34,436 bases of DNA from a virus: the IMG/VR virus record IMGVR_UViG_3300035034_001636, positions 1-34,436 of that record. One strand, written 5' to 3'. The position numbers and the translations under genes are program-made. Each line of letters begins with the position of its first letter. Positions within the stretch are counted from its first letter, which is position 1. Of this stretch, positions 23,748 to 31,811 are shown one piece after another. Below the pieces are notes generated by a model, which had not been told where the DNA came from, did no database searches, and saw only the letters and a program-made list of their open reading frames with translations.

Positions 23748-23925
23748 TTTCTGTATAGTTTTTTAATTCTTGTTCTAGGTACTCTTTCTCATAATCATCA
23801 TGAGAAGTACATAGGTATGAATAATGGTTTGGCCTTTCTATTACACCTAGTACTAAGAGCGGTTTACTCTCTGGATCTAAAATGTGAACTACTAGACTTA
23901 ATATTTTAAATTTATTGTTTTTCAT
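23737..23925 (-). CDS. Small hypothetical protein
   Basis: 62 residues: MKNNKFKILSLVVHILDPES, then PLLVLGVIERPNHYSYLCTS and an acidic helical end. Mixed strands and a helix, no recognised motif. It overlaps VRR-NUC upstream by 14 bases and the helicase downstream by 11, so it is certainly inside the operon. Confidence 0.6.
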   Translation of the reverse strand: MKNNKFKILSLVVHILDPESKPLLVLGVIERPNHYSYLCTSHDDYEKEYLEQELKNYTENAK

Positions 23926-24199
23926 TTACAAGTATGTTTTTTATCTGCAATGAAGTATCTACTATGTAGACTTTAAATCCAAGATCTATGAGTTTTTTAT
24001 GTACATAGAGCTGTATCTTTCTAGGTTTTTGTTTTGTTGTTTTTAATTCAATAAAAAATAGACGACCCCCTGGCAACAAGCAAAGCCTATCTGGTAACCC
24101 TGTAAAGTACGTAGTCAGTAGTTTTAAACACAACCCGCCTATTTTCTCTGTTTCTTCTCTAAGCTTTCGCTCTAATATCTTTTCTGACTCTATTTTCAA
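23912..24199 (-). CDS. VRR-NUC domain nuclease
   Basis: 95 residues, a minimal stand-alone VRR-NUC. TGLPDRLCLLPGGRLFFIEL carries the PD-(D/E)xK core with D37 and E51-x-K53 (IELKT), followed by RKIQLYVHKKLIDLGFKVYI with the conserved Gln. Family members cut structured DNA such as branched or Holliday junctions and are commonly encoded beside the SNF2 helicase, as here. It overlaps its upstream neighbour by 41 bases. Confidence 0.9.
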   Translation of the reverse strand: MKIESEKILERKLREETEKIGGLCLKLLTTYFTGLPDRLCLLPGGRLFFIELKTTKQKPRKIQLYVHKKLIDLGFKVYIVDTSLQIKNILVNEKQ

Positions 24200-24533
24200 A
24201 ATCTATGCTATTAAAAAATTCTAAGTAAGAACCACTAAAACCATCCTGTCTAGCTTCTCTAAGTAGTTTCCAAATGTTACATATAATATGAGCTATGCTG
24301 TTGTGTACTTGTGAAACATTGTGCTTACTTGCTACTAACTTTAAAGCTAAATCTACGACTTTTGCTTTTCCATACTCTTCATCTTCTATGTATTTCTTAT
24401 AGCTTCTAACTAAATCTAGTTCATTAACTTTTTTTTCTTCTAACAACCTCTGTAAATTCATTACGCTCTGATGAGCTTTCTTGTAGTCAAATTCTACTGA
24501 GCCTCTGTATTTTCTATCTTCTAGCTCATTCAT
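24159..24533 (-). CDS. Hypothetical helical protein
   Basis: 124 residues, nearly all helix, with a charged N-terminus and a centre with Leu/Lys/Glu repeats (SVMNLQRLLEEKKVNELDLV). The C-terminal part, HIICNIWKLLREARQDGF, is the best conserved-looking segment. No family recognised. Between primase-helicase (2-base gap) and VRR-NUC, with which it overlaps by 41 bases. Confidence 0.6.
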   Translation of the reverse strand: MNELEDRKYRGSVEFDYKKAHQSVMNLQRLLEEKKVNELDLVRSYKKYIEDEEYGKAKVVDLALKLVASKHNVSQVHNSIAHIICNIWKLLREARQDGFSGSYLEFFNSIDFENRVRKDIRAKA

Positions 24534-24535
24534 AC

Positions 24536-26923
24536 CTATGTGAGTTTTCTAGAGTAAAATTTCTGTTTTCCGTAATGTTTAAAAGTTCTAGTAGAAGTGT
24601 TGTATTCCCATTCATCTAAACTTTTCATAATTGCATTTATTTCTCTAGTAGCATACCTATTCATTTTGTCTTTCTCTTTCTCTAAACACTCACACCATAT
24701 TTCTGCTATGCACACGTAGTCTCTTTCTTCTGTGCCTTGAGATAACATGTCCGCTGAAAACTCTTGACGCTCTAGTATATCTCTATCATCCCAGTCTTGC
24801 GGTAGTTTTCTTTCTAAGTAGTTTTCTATTATACCTCTTCTCTCATCAATTTGGCTGTGTTTAACTTGCTCGTTCTCTGCTATTTTCTTAGCATCTTCAC
24901 TTAGAATAGTCTCTTCTTTTTTAGCATACATAGTCATTACTTCTGCCCATATTTGATCTATTTCATCGTCTAAATGTTTCCATACATCTTTTGTTGCTCT
25001 ATCAGCATTTACGTCTATTGGTATAAATCTCCTGTTACCACTTGGGTCGTTAAGAAAATCTTTTTCATTTGTAGTTCCAGCAAAAACGCATTGGCGTTTA
25101 AAAGTCTCAGAAGATCTTGCGTAAGCTGGTCTAAATTGATCCTCTTGTTTTGTTATAAAGTGTTTTACCGCTTCAACTTCTGCTTTTCTAAGACCTGCTA
25201 GTTCTGCCATTTCTATGATCCAAGCTCCCTGTATTTGCTCTAGCGCTTCTTTACCTTGAACTGTCATAAATGTATCTGAAAACCATGGACCACCTAATTT
25301 AGAAAAGAAAGTACTTTTGTTTGTACCTTGATCACCGACTAAAGTCAAAACTAAATCGAACTTACACCCAGGTCTGAAAATTCTATTTACTGCACCAAGT
25401 AACCACTTTCTTATTGCTTCTCTTGTGTAAATGTTATCATCAGCACCAAAATAGTCAATAAGTAATGTATCAACTCTTTTCTCATCATCCCACGTTACTT
25501 CATTCAAATAGTCTTTGATTGGATGAAATGACTGTTTCTGTAGCTCAAGTGAAAGAGAGTCGTCTATTTTGAGAGTCCCTGTCACACCATATATGCTTTC
25601 AATGTAGTTTCTAATTCCTGAATAGTCTACATTTTTTATTGGTTCTGGATTTTGTATTCTCCTCCACGGTAAACTTCTAAATACATAATGCTTATTGTCA
25701 AAATCATTCTGCTTAAATGCCTTTTTTAATCTTGCATCATTTGCTAAAATCATATTTATGTTGTTAGCTGTAGATAAGTAGTTGCCTTTACTGTCAACTT
25801 CTAACTCAGTCATCCAATCTATTTCGTCTTGATCACCATCAACATTATTTGACTCTTCAAAATCATAGTCGCCAAAATCATATTTAGAAGAATTTATGTT
25901 TTCATTTGCTATTGTTTTCTTTATTTTTTTATCTGATCTAGCAAGATCTTCCATAGCTTTGTAGCTATTTGGTTTTGTAGAAGTAGGCGCGTCATTGTCT
26001 AAGTGAGAAAACAAATGCAACCTAACTAGATCAAATGAGTTTGAAAGTTTACCTGAACATGGATCTGTACCATGATGAGAGTAAGCAAACTTGTCATCAT
26101 AAACCATTAGACCCCCAGAAGTACTACCTTTTTTATAAGTATATCTATCATCATAAGCAGTAGCGTCGTATTCTTCTTTTAGAAAAGTATCTATGCTTTC
26201 TGAAATTGAATATGTTCTACAGAATATGCCGACTATGCCTTTTTTTAATTCAGGATCTTCTTGCTTATTTGCTGCACCACCTAACTCATCTAGTTTTTTA
26301 GAAGCTGTAGGCCACAGACTTGTATCTTTCCAATCTATGTATGTGTCTAAGACTTCATCTGCGTCAACCCAAGGACCATCTTGATATTTAAAATAGTAGT
26401 CAATGTCTTTTGGATTTGACTGCCAAAACATCAATCTGTTTGTTTCAAACGTAGTGTTATCAAAGAGATCAATTCCCATATCTCCAGCAATCTTTCTAGA
26501 AATAGCAACATATTCATCTGGTGTTACTTCTCTAGATATTGGAATTATGAGTCTGTATCTAGGATTTGCGTCACAATGTTTATGAGTTGAATGTATTATA
26601 GCAGCATTTCCAAACTGTAGAGTGAAGTCATCCCAAAAATCAAGGTGAGCAAAATCTATGTCAAGAGTCATCAGTTGTCTGTGGACTACATTCTTAGGGC
26701 TTCTTCTACCATTTCTTAGATATGCACCTACATAGCCACCGACGTCTTTTATCTTTCCTTGCTCTGCTTTACTCGCTGATATGAATTCTTTGTATGTCTC
26801 ATTTGTTTTATTTTCTTCTGAAAGTCTTTGCACTAACTGTGAGAAAGTCATTTTTTTATTCTTCCAAACTTTCGAGTTAGCACTCATTCCAACAGCTATG
26901 TCAATCTTACCGTCGTATTTCAT
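24536..26923 (-). CDS. Primase-helicase with VirE-type superfamily 3 ATPase
   Basis: 795 residues. The N-terminal part resembles a primase of the archaeo-eukaryotic type, with QLMTLDIDFAHLDFW (D88, D90) and a later His in IIHSTHKHC. A linker with HHGTDPCSGKLSNSFDLVRL follows. The C-terminal VirE-type ATPase has Walker A LVGDQGTNKSTFF (GDQGTNKS 530-537), Walker B AWIIEMAELAGL and the sensor region FAGTTNEKDFLNDPSGNRRF. It would open the origin and prime synthesis. P4-type relatives also recognise origin iterons, which is relevant to the repeat regions A and B. Adjacent to the DNA polymerase gene. Confidence 0.88.
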   Translation of the reverse strand: MKYDGKIDIAVGMSANSKVWKNKKMTFSQLVQRLSEENKTNETYKEFISASKAEQGKIKDVGGYVGAYLRNGRRSPKNVVHRQLMTLDIDFAHLDFWDDFTLQFGNAAIIHSTHKHCDANPRYRLIIPISREVTPDEYVAISRKIAGDMGIDLFDNTTFETNRLMFWQSNPKDIDYYFKYQDGPWVDADEVLDTYIDWKDTSLWPTASKKLDELGGAANKQEDPELKKGIVGIFCRTYSISESIDTFLKEEYDATAYDDRYTYKKGSTSGGLMVYDDKFAYSHHGTDPCSGKLSNSFDLVRLHLFSHLDNDAPTSTKPNSYKAMEDLARSDKKIKKTIANENINSSKYDFGDYDFEESNNVDGDQDEIDWMTELEVDSKGNYLSTANNINMILANDARLKKAFKQNDFDNKHYVFRSLPWRRIQNPEPIKNVDYSGIRNYIESIYGVTGTLKIDDSLSLELQKQSFHPIKDYLNEVTWDDEKRVDTLLIDYFGADDNIYTREAIRKWLLGAVNRIFRPGCKFDLVLTLVGDQGTNKSTFFSKLGGPWFSDTFMTVQGKEALEQIQGAWIIEMAELAGLRKAEVEAVKHFITKQEDQFRPAYARSSETFKRQCVFAGTTNEKDFLNDPSGNRRFIPIDVNADRATKDVWKHLDDEIDQIWAEVMTMYAKKEETILSEDAKKIAENEQVKHSQIDERRGIIENYLERKLPQDWDDRDILERQEFSADMLSQGTEERDYVCIAEIWCECLEKEKDKMNRYATREINAIMKSLDEWEYNTSTRTFKHYGKQKFYSRKLT

Positions 26924-26926
26924 GTA

Positions 26927-28885
26927 TTAGTCTTTTTTATAGTATCTTGTTATGTACCCATCGGCATTAAGAGGTAGACCTTCTGCCCAATCAATATCTA
27001 AACCCATTATCTCTTCTATGTCTTTCAGCTCTTGATCAGCTATTTCCAGTTTAACTTCGCACACTACTTCATCGTGTACGTGCATAGCTATTGGATAACC
27101 ATATGCATCTAATTTTAACATTGATTGTGCCAACAGATCTCTTGAAATAGCTTGAACAACATTCTCAACTATTTTACCTCCGTATGTATCAATGTGGATC
27201 CACTGTTTTGTCTTTTGATCAACTCCTTTATATGCTACACTTCTTGTTTGGAATTTATTCATAACAAACTTAGGGTCCCAATAAAACAGCTTTCTACCAG
27301 AAGGAAGTTTTATTGTAAGAGCTTCGTCTTCGTATGCGAATTCAACATTTTTAAACTTAGAAACAACTACACTTTGAGAAGATAGAGCTTTTTTCATACA
27401 CCTATCAAAGTTGTCCCAAAGAGCAACAATTTTAGGGTTTGCTTTTCTCCATTTTGTTACTGTGGATTTCATATCATTGTCAGACATACCCATCTCTTCA
27501 CCACCCATTCTCTTCATAGCACCAATTGCACCTTGGTAACCTAAAGCAAGTTCAGCATTTTTACCTCTAGCTCTATATTCTGAGTCTTTTGTAACTTCTT
27601 CTAGTGGGACATTAAACATTCTAGATGCAGATGCTTCATAGATTTTCCCATGTGTTCTAAATACTTCTTCTCTCCACTCTTCACCAGCAAGCCAAGATAG
27701 TACTCTAGCTTCAATTGCGCTAAAATCGGCTACTGCAAATGTATAACCTTCTTTAGCTATAAATGTTGTTCTTATTAGCTGAGATAGTATCTTAGAAATG
27801 TCATCATACAGCATAGATGCAAGATCATAATCACCAGAAGCAATTACTTCTCTAGCATTATCAAGATCTTTTATGTAGTTTCTAGGTAAATTTTGAAGCT
27901 GCACTAATCTTCCAGCCCATCTTCCTGTACGATTTGCACCATAGAACTGAAATAAGCCATGTACTCGCTCATCATCACATACGCAGTTTATCATAGCTTC
28001 GTACTTTTTAGTAGATGACTTAGCTAGTTTCTTCCTCATCTTAAGTACATCACTAACAGGACCAGCACCCGCCTCAGTTATCAAGTCCGAAATGAGATCT
28101 TTTGCAAGTGATTTTATTTCTTTTTGCATTTTGTCACCGATCCAAGATTTAAGCTGTGCTGGACTGTTAGGATTGTCTAAACCTGTTATCTTTTTTACTT
28201 TTGCTTTTATCTCATCTGAAAATTTATTGTCTATCTCAAAAGCATTCTTAGCCATTTTCACGTCTACTTTTATACCTAGATCATTTATTTTTTGATCAAG
28301 TATGTAGTTTATTCTTTCGAAATTTGGAAAATCATATTTCTTAAGCTTTCTATGTATTTCTCTTTCTGCTTCTACATCACCTACGCAGTATTCTTTAAAT
28401 AGATCCCACTTTTCTAAATCATGTTTTGGAAAGTTTCTAACTCTCATGTCATTCGATTTAGTTGGTCTAATTGGACAAGAGAAAAAACGTATGAGCTCTT
28501 TTCCTGAAGTAAGTTTAGATTTGTCTTCTAGTTTCAAAGCTTTAGAAACTTGACCTAATGAAAGAGGTAAACCACAGTATGCAGCTTTTACAGCTGTACA
28601 GTTCCAATCTTCTATGTCTGTTTTTAAACCATAGTTGTTGAAAGCTGTTCTTTCAAAATTAGCATTGTGTGCATGTTTTACTACAGACTTATCTAAAATA
28701 GCTGAAATAAATGTTTTTGGAAGATGTTCACCTTGTGCTAAATCTATGATCTGTATAGGATCATTATCAAAAGCATAGGCCACCATCAGTATTTCAAAAT
28801 CTACAGACTGCATATATTTATATGAGCCAGAAGTTTTTATGTCTATAGAACTGTATGTCTCTATATCAATGTGTAAGTTTTTCAT
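26927..28885 (-). CDS. Family A DNA polymerase with 3'-5' exonuclease
   Basis: 652 residues. Exonuclease: LHIDIETYSS (D7, E9), HAHNANFE, YCVGDVEAE (D170). Polymerase: NRTGRWAGRLVQLQNLPR, motif A VADFSAIEARVL (D387), motif B RARGKNAELALGYQG (K442, Y450), motif C MHVHDEVV (H604-D605-E606). The position aligned with Taq F667 / E. coli F762 is Leu (L446). There is no 5'-nuclease domain. It is the main replicative polymerase candidate, next to the primase-helicase. Confidence 0.95.
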   Translation of the reverse strand: MKNLHIDIETYSSIDIKTSGSYKYMQSVDFEILMVAYAFDNDPIQIIDLAQGEHLPKTFISAILDKSVVKHAHNANFERTAFNNYGLKTDIEDWNCTAVKAAYCGLPLSLGQVSKALKLEDKSKLTSGKELIRFFSCPIRPTKSNDMRVRNFPKHDLEKWDLFKEYCVGDVEAEREIHRKLKKYDFPNFERINYILDQKINDLGIKVDVKMAKNAFEIDNKFSDEIKAKVKKITGLDNPNSPAQLKSWIGDKMQKEIKSLAKDLISDLITEAGAGPVSDVLKMRKKLAKSSTKKYEAMINCVCDDERVHGLFQFYGANRTGRWAGRLVQLQNLPRNYIKDLDNAREVIASGDYDLASMLYDDISKILSQLIRTTFIAKEGYTFAVADFSAIEARVLSWLAGEEWREEVFRTHGKIYEASASRMFNVPLEEVTKDSEYRARGKNAELALGYQGAIGAMKRMGGEEMGMSDNDMKSTVTKWRKANPKIVALWDNFDRCMKKALSSQSVVVSKFKNVEFAYEDEALTIKLPSGRKLFYWDPKFVMNKFQTRSVAYKGVDQKTKQWIHIDTYGGKIVENVVQAISRDLLAQSMLKLDAYGYPIAMHVHDEVVCEVKLEIADQELKDIEEIMGLDIDWAEGLPLNADGYITRYYKKD

Positions 28886-28904
28886 GTGATGCTTGCTTGT
28901 TTTG

Positions 28905-28991
28905 TGAAAAAGAAAGGACTCGAACCTCTAACCTTAGTATCATGTTTTAATGATTGCAATCCCACGCTCTAGCCAATTGAGCTACTTTTCC
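28905..28991 (-). tRNA. tRNA-like gene with an unusual middle (possible Cys, GCA)
   Basis: Reading the minus strand, the acceptor arms GGAAAAG / CTTTTTC, the D arm GCTC-AATTGGCTA-GAGC and the T arm AGAGG-TTCGAGT-CCTTT are all well formed, with discriminator A and no encoded CCA. The 35 bases between D and T arms are not normal. TTGCAAT looks like a GCA (Cys) anticodon loop, but its stem TGGGA/CATTA pairs poorly, and an extra ATCAT-TAAAAC-ATGAT hairpin follows. Total length is 87. It is either a diverged, long-variable-arm tRNA or a decaying one. Confidence 0.65.
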
Positions 28992-28995
28992 ATAT

Positions 28996-29029
28996 AAAAT
29001 AAGCAGTAGATTAAACCACTGCTTATTTT
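28996..29029 (-). terminator. Terminator-like hairpin after the SSB-like gene
   Basis: A perfect 12-bp stem AAAATAAGCAGT / ACTGCTTATTTT with a 10-base loop lies between the DUF2815 gene and the tRNA-like gene. On either strand the closing arm ends in TTTT and is followed by T-rich DNA, so it could work in both directions. It may also separate or help process the tRNA-like transcript. Confidence 0.65.
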
Positions 29030-29049
29030 GTTTTTGATAACTTTACTAT

Positions 29050-29598
29050 TTATAGCAAATCATCATCATCGCCAAAGTCAGACTCTGCAGTCGCTCTGGT
29101 TCCGCCTAGTGGTTCACCGTCTTCTAGTTTTTGAATATTATTCAAGCCTACAGCTACGCCTTTGTTTCCAGAAACGTTGTAAGCATAAAAATTTAAAGAA
29201 GCTCTACCATAACAACCAGAATAGATCTCATCTTGATCAATGATAGCTTGTACACTTTCATCTACAAGACCTGGTTGTCTAGCACTATTTGCGTTAACAA
29301 AGTAACAATCAGCATAAGCTTCATCGTCTTCTCTGTCTTCATCACCATCTCTCAATGGGTTTTTAAAGTTACTTGGGGTTTTACCTCCAAATTTCTTTTC
29401 TTTTCCTTCTTCTAAAGCTTCTTGAATTGCTTCTTGAATTGCTTTAATGGTTTTTTTGTCTGACTTAGGAATGATGATAGAAGCACTATATTTTGCTTCG
29501 GCGTTTTCATCAATTGCTCTAGGTTCAAAAACGTTTAAATAACTAAATCTTACTTTACCGGTAATGACTTTAGTCTTTGATTTTGTTTGTTTTGCCAT
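29050..29598 (-). CDS. DUF2815-family single-stranded DNA-binding protein
   Basis: 182 residues. KTKVITGKVRFSYLNVFEPR, then KYSASIIIPKSDKKTIKAI and a C-terminal OB-like part (GCYGRASLNFYAYNVSGNKG) match DUF2815, an SSB-like family of phages. The acidic tail FGDDDDLL is the usual protein-protein contact tail of phage SSBs. A Glu/Asp-rich insert follows PLRDGDEDREDDE. It is the first gene after promoter copy 5 and belongs with DUF2800, polymerase and primase genes, a set often found together. Confidence 0.88.
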   Translation of the reverse strand: MAKQTKSKTKVITGKVRFSYLNVFEPRAIDENAEAKYSASIIIPKSDKKTIKAIQEAIQEALEEGKEKKFGGKTPSNFKNPLRDGDEDREDDEAYADCYFVNANSARQPGLVDESVQAIIDQDEIYSGCYGRASLNFYAYNVSGNKGVAVGLNNIQKLEDGEPLGGTRATAESDFGDDDDLL

Positions 29599-29632
29599 AG
29601 TAATGGATTTTTAATTATATTTATATTGACTG

Positions 29633-29675
29633 CTAATATACTAATTTAATTCTAACTATAAAAATATTTTTTGTA
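29633..29675 (-). promoter_or_regulatory. Conserved phage promoter element, copy 5
   Basis: Minus-strand TATATTAG (29633-29640) lies about 35 bases upstream of the SSB-like ATG, preceded by AAAAAATATTTTTATAGTT. Same geometry as the other copies. Confidence 0.55.
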
Positions 29676-29698
29676 AATAATTAAAAAATATTTATTGG

Positions 29699-30937
29699 TT
29701 ATATGAGATCATCTTGATCTTCTTCACCAAAATCGTTTTGCACACAAAAATCATCTTCTATGCTGCTTTCTTTATATTCTGGTCTTTTATCAGACTCATG
29801 CACAAGTGTAGGTTTGCCTAGGGGTTTTTCTACAAAGTTTGAAAGTAAAGCATTGAATTTAGGTTTTCCTAAGACTTTTTCAATAGCTGTTATTCCTAAA
29901 AGAGCAGGTTTAGATAGATAGTCATCTTTCTTAATTCTTTTCTTTTTAAGTTCTTTCTCTACTGCTTCTTTGTCTTTCCAAGCTCTATTGCTTCTACCAG
30001 CTACAAGTTTGTGCTCAGGCCAAGATTTACCTTTTATAGCTTCGCTTGTTATATGATCACCGACTGATTTTATCCAACTGAGTATTTTAGGAAACATCTT
30101 ATAGGCTTCTATGAGTTCTTGGTCTGAAAGTGTTTTTATTTCTTCTTTCACATCTGAAAAATCATCTTTAGCTAAAGACATTGCTTCTTGTGCAAGTTTT
30201 GGGCATTTTGGTTTGACTTTACAGAATTTACACCAATCACCTGAGCAAAGTTCACCTTCACCTTTGACAGCCATTTCTGCTTTTGGTTTAACTTCTTCCT
30301 CTGCCCACTTCTTTAAATCATATGCAGAGATGTCCCATGTTGAAATTGAGTCTAGTCTAGGTTGCACAATTGTCAATCTAACAGTTTCTATGTTATACAT
30401 CAGTTCTGCGTCAATGAGCGCTCCTAAACCATAAAGCTTAAGTTGTGGATTTTCTTCTGCAGATACTCTAACACCTTGACCATGTTTGTAGTCTATTACT
30501 TCTAATACTCCGTCTGCTATTATTATATCATCACAAGTTCCAAAACCATTTTCAACGTATGATGAAAAATCAACTTTCTTTTCAATAAAAAGTTCAGCAT
30601 CAGGTGTTCTTCTTTTAGCTTCTGTGAATTGCTCTATGACGTAGTCTACGTGTTTCTGCACGTGTTCTTCCATGTCTTTAGAGTAGAACTCATTTTTCTT
30701 AAGAGGTTCTACTGTCTTGTCATATGCTTCTTTTGTTAGAAGTTTTAATTCTAACATCAAGTTAAGTTCTGCAAACTCATGAGCCAATGTTCCTTCTCTA
30801 GCATACTTAGAGCTAGTGTTTTTTATACCTTCTTCTAAAAGTGGACTAGGTGTACAGTTCATCCACCTAGATGCTCCAGAAGCTGACAACAGCGCATGTT
30901 TTCTTGCGCTGTGATCAATTTTTATAGCTTCTGACAT
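29699..30937 (-). CDS. DUF2800 family PD-(D/E)XK nuclease (Cas4/RecB-like)
   Basis: 412 residues. ALLSASGASRWMNCTPSPLL at the start and YAREGTLAHEFAELNL give the conserved His; DGVLEVIDYKHGQG gives the acidic/Lys active-site pair. ENPQLKLYGLGAL follows, and a Cys set (CSGDWCKFCKVKPKC) near residue 240 may hold an iron-sulphur cluster. This is the pattern of DUF2800, a Cas4/RecB-type exonuclease of phage recombination modules. The C-terminus is acidic (NDFGEEDQDDLI), like SSB tails. It is one base from the upstream gene. Confidence 0.9.
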   Translation of the reverse strand: MSEAIKIDHSARKHALLSASGASRWMNCTPSPLLEEGIKNTSSKYAREGTLAHEFAELNLMLELKLLTKEAYDKTVEPLKKNEFYSKDMEEHVQKHVDYVIEQFTEAKRRTPDAELFIEKKVDFSSYVENGFGTCDDIIIADGVLEVIDYKHGQGVRVSAEENPQLKLYGLGALIDAELMYNIETVRLTIVQPRLDSISTWDISAYDLKKWAEEEVKPKAEMAVKGEGELCSGDWCKFCKVKPKCPKLAQEAMSLAKDDFSDVKEEIKTLSDQELIEAYKMFPKILSWIKSVGDHITSEAIKGKSWPEHKLVAGRSNRAWKDKEAVEKELKKKRIKKDDYLSKPALLGITAIEKVLGKPKFNALLSNFVEKPLGKPTLVHESDKRPEYKESSIEDDFCVQNDFGEEDQDDLI

Positions 30938-30938
30938 A

Positions 30939-31319
30939 CTACAGATCTAATAAGAATTTGTTAAACTCTTCGTAATATTTAGGGTCTAACTTAGTAAGAT
31001 TAGGTGCTTTTAGTTCTTTCAACTTAGCTTTCACATCATCTCTGTGATCTTTTACTTTTGTTGAAAGGTTAGCTCTTACTTCCTCTAAAGTCAATGCTTC
31101 GCTGTCAGCTTCTTCTTTAGGTTCAGCTTTAGGTTCAGCTTTAGGTTCAGCTTTTGCTTCTTCTTTAGGTTCAGCTTTTAACTTTGTTTTTCTTGCTTTA
31201 GCTGGTTTTTCATCTTCAGACAGTTGTGGTAGATTGCTCAAAGAAGTAAGCAGTTCTATGACTTTCGCCATATTTTCCTTGTCTTGTGTTTCAACATTCA
31301 ATTTGATTTCTAAATTCAT
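30939..31319 (-). CDS. Lys/Glu/Ala/Pro-rich protein with a repeat linker
   Basis: 126 residues in three parts. An N-terminal helix (MNLEIKLNVETQDKENMAKV). A linker with repeats of AEPK and EEAK at about residues 51-73. A C-terminal helical domain LTLEEVRANLSTKVKDHRDD then NLTKLDPKYYEEFNKFL, which resembles a small domain at the end of several phage ssDNA-binding or recombination proteins. Its start overlaps the regulator stop by one base. Partner function in replication/recombination is inferred from position. Confidence 0.6.
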   Translation of the reverse strand: MNLEIKLNVETQDKENMAKVIELLTSLSNLPQLSEDEKPAKARKTKLKAEPKEEAKAEPKAEPKAEPKEEADSEALTLEEVRANLSTKVKDHRDDVKAKLKELKAPNLTKLDPKYYEEFNKFLLDL

Positions 31320-31723
31320 TATTTATTGTATTTGGTTATTAATTTATTCAATTCACTGAGGTACTCTTTGAGCGAAATAGTTCTTTTAGAAAGAACTGAC
31401 TCATGGAAAATAGAATTCTTATGATATACTTTAGTTTCCCAAGTAGAGGTATTTAACTCTGCTCTAAAGTCACCATACTCAAAAGTCATCATTGTGTCAT
31501 CTGACTTTAGTTTCCATTTTCCACCTTCAAAAAGTTCGTTGATTGTAATTCCTGTCATTTGAGAAAGACGACTGAGCTGGTTAGTATCTAAAAAAGCTTC
31601 ACCTTTTATAATTCTATCCAACGCAAGTTTTGCGTATTTATTATTTGGAAATAACTCTACAGCTACTTCTTTTACTTCTAAATTATTTCTATCTATAATA
31701 GATTTAAGATCTAGTGTTTTCAT
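31319..31723 (-). CDS. XRE-type helix-turn-helix regulator candidate
   Basis: 134 residues from ATG 31723 (MKTLDLKSIIDRNNLEVKEV). A longer GTG frame runs 66 codons into non-coding repeat region B, gives a Phe/Cys-rich implausible sequence and is rejected. Residues 1-65 look like a lambda-repressor-type fold: KEVAVELFPNNKYAKLAL, then DRIIKGEAFLDTNQLSRLSQ and MTGITINELFEG. The rest is strand-rich. It sits immediately downstream of region B, whose paired GAGAAACAAT/ATTGTTTCTC arms are the right style for operators. Confidence 0.6.
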   Translation of the reverse strand: MKTLDLKSIIDRNNLEVKEVAVELFPNNKYAKLALDRIIKGEAFLDTNQLSRLSQMTGITINELFEGGKWKLKSDDTMMTFEYGDFRAELNTSTWETKVYHKNSIFHESVLSKRTISLKEYLSELNKLITKYNK

Positions 31724-31741
31724 CTTATAAACTTTGTTTTT

Positions 31742-31785
31742 ACAAAAGTGAAAAACATTTTGAAATATAAAAAATATTTTATGAA
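31742..31785 (-). promoter_or_regulatory. Conserved promoter-like element, copy 6
   Basis: The upstream block CATAAAATATTTTTTA is identical to that in copies 1-3; the -7 region CACTTTTG is only a partial match to TAnnTTTG. It lies directly upstream of the XRE-type gene. Confidence 0.4.
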
Positions 31786-31811
31786 AAAAATTAAAAAAAT
31801 TTAATATAAAC

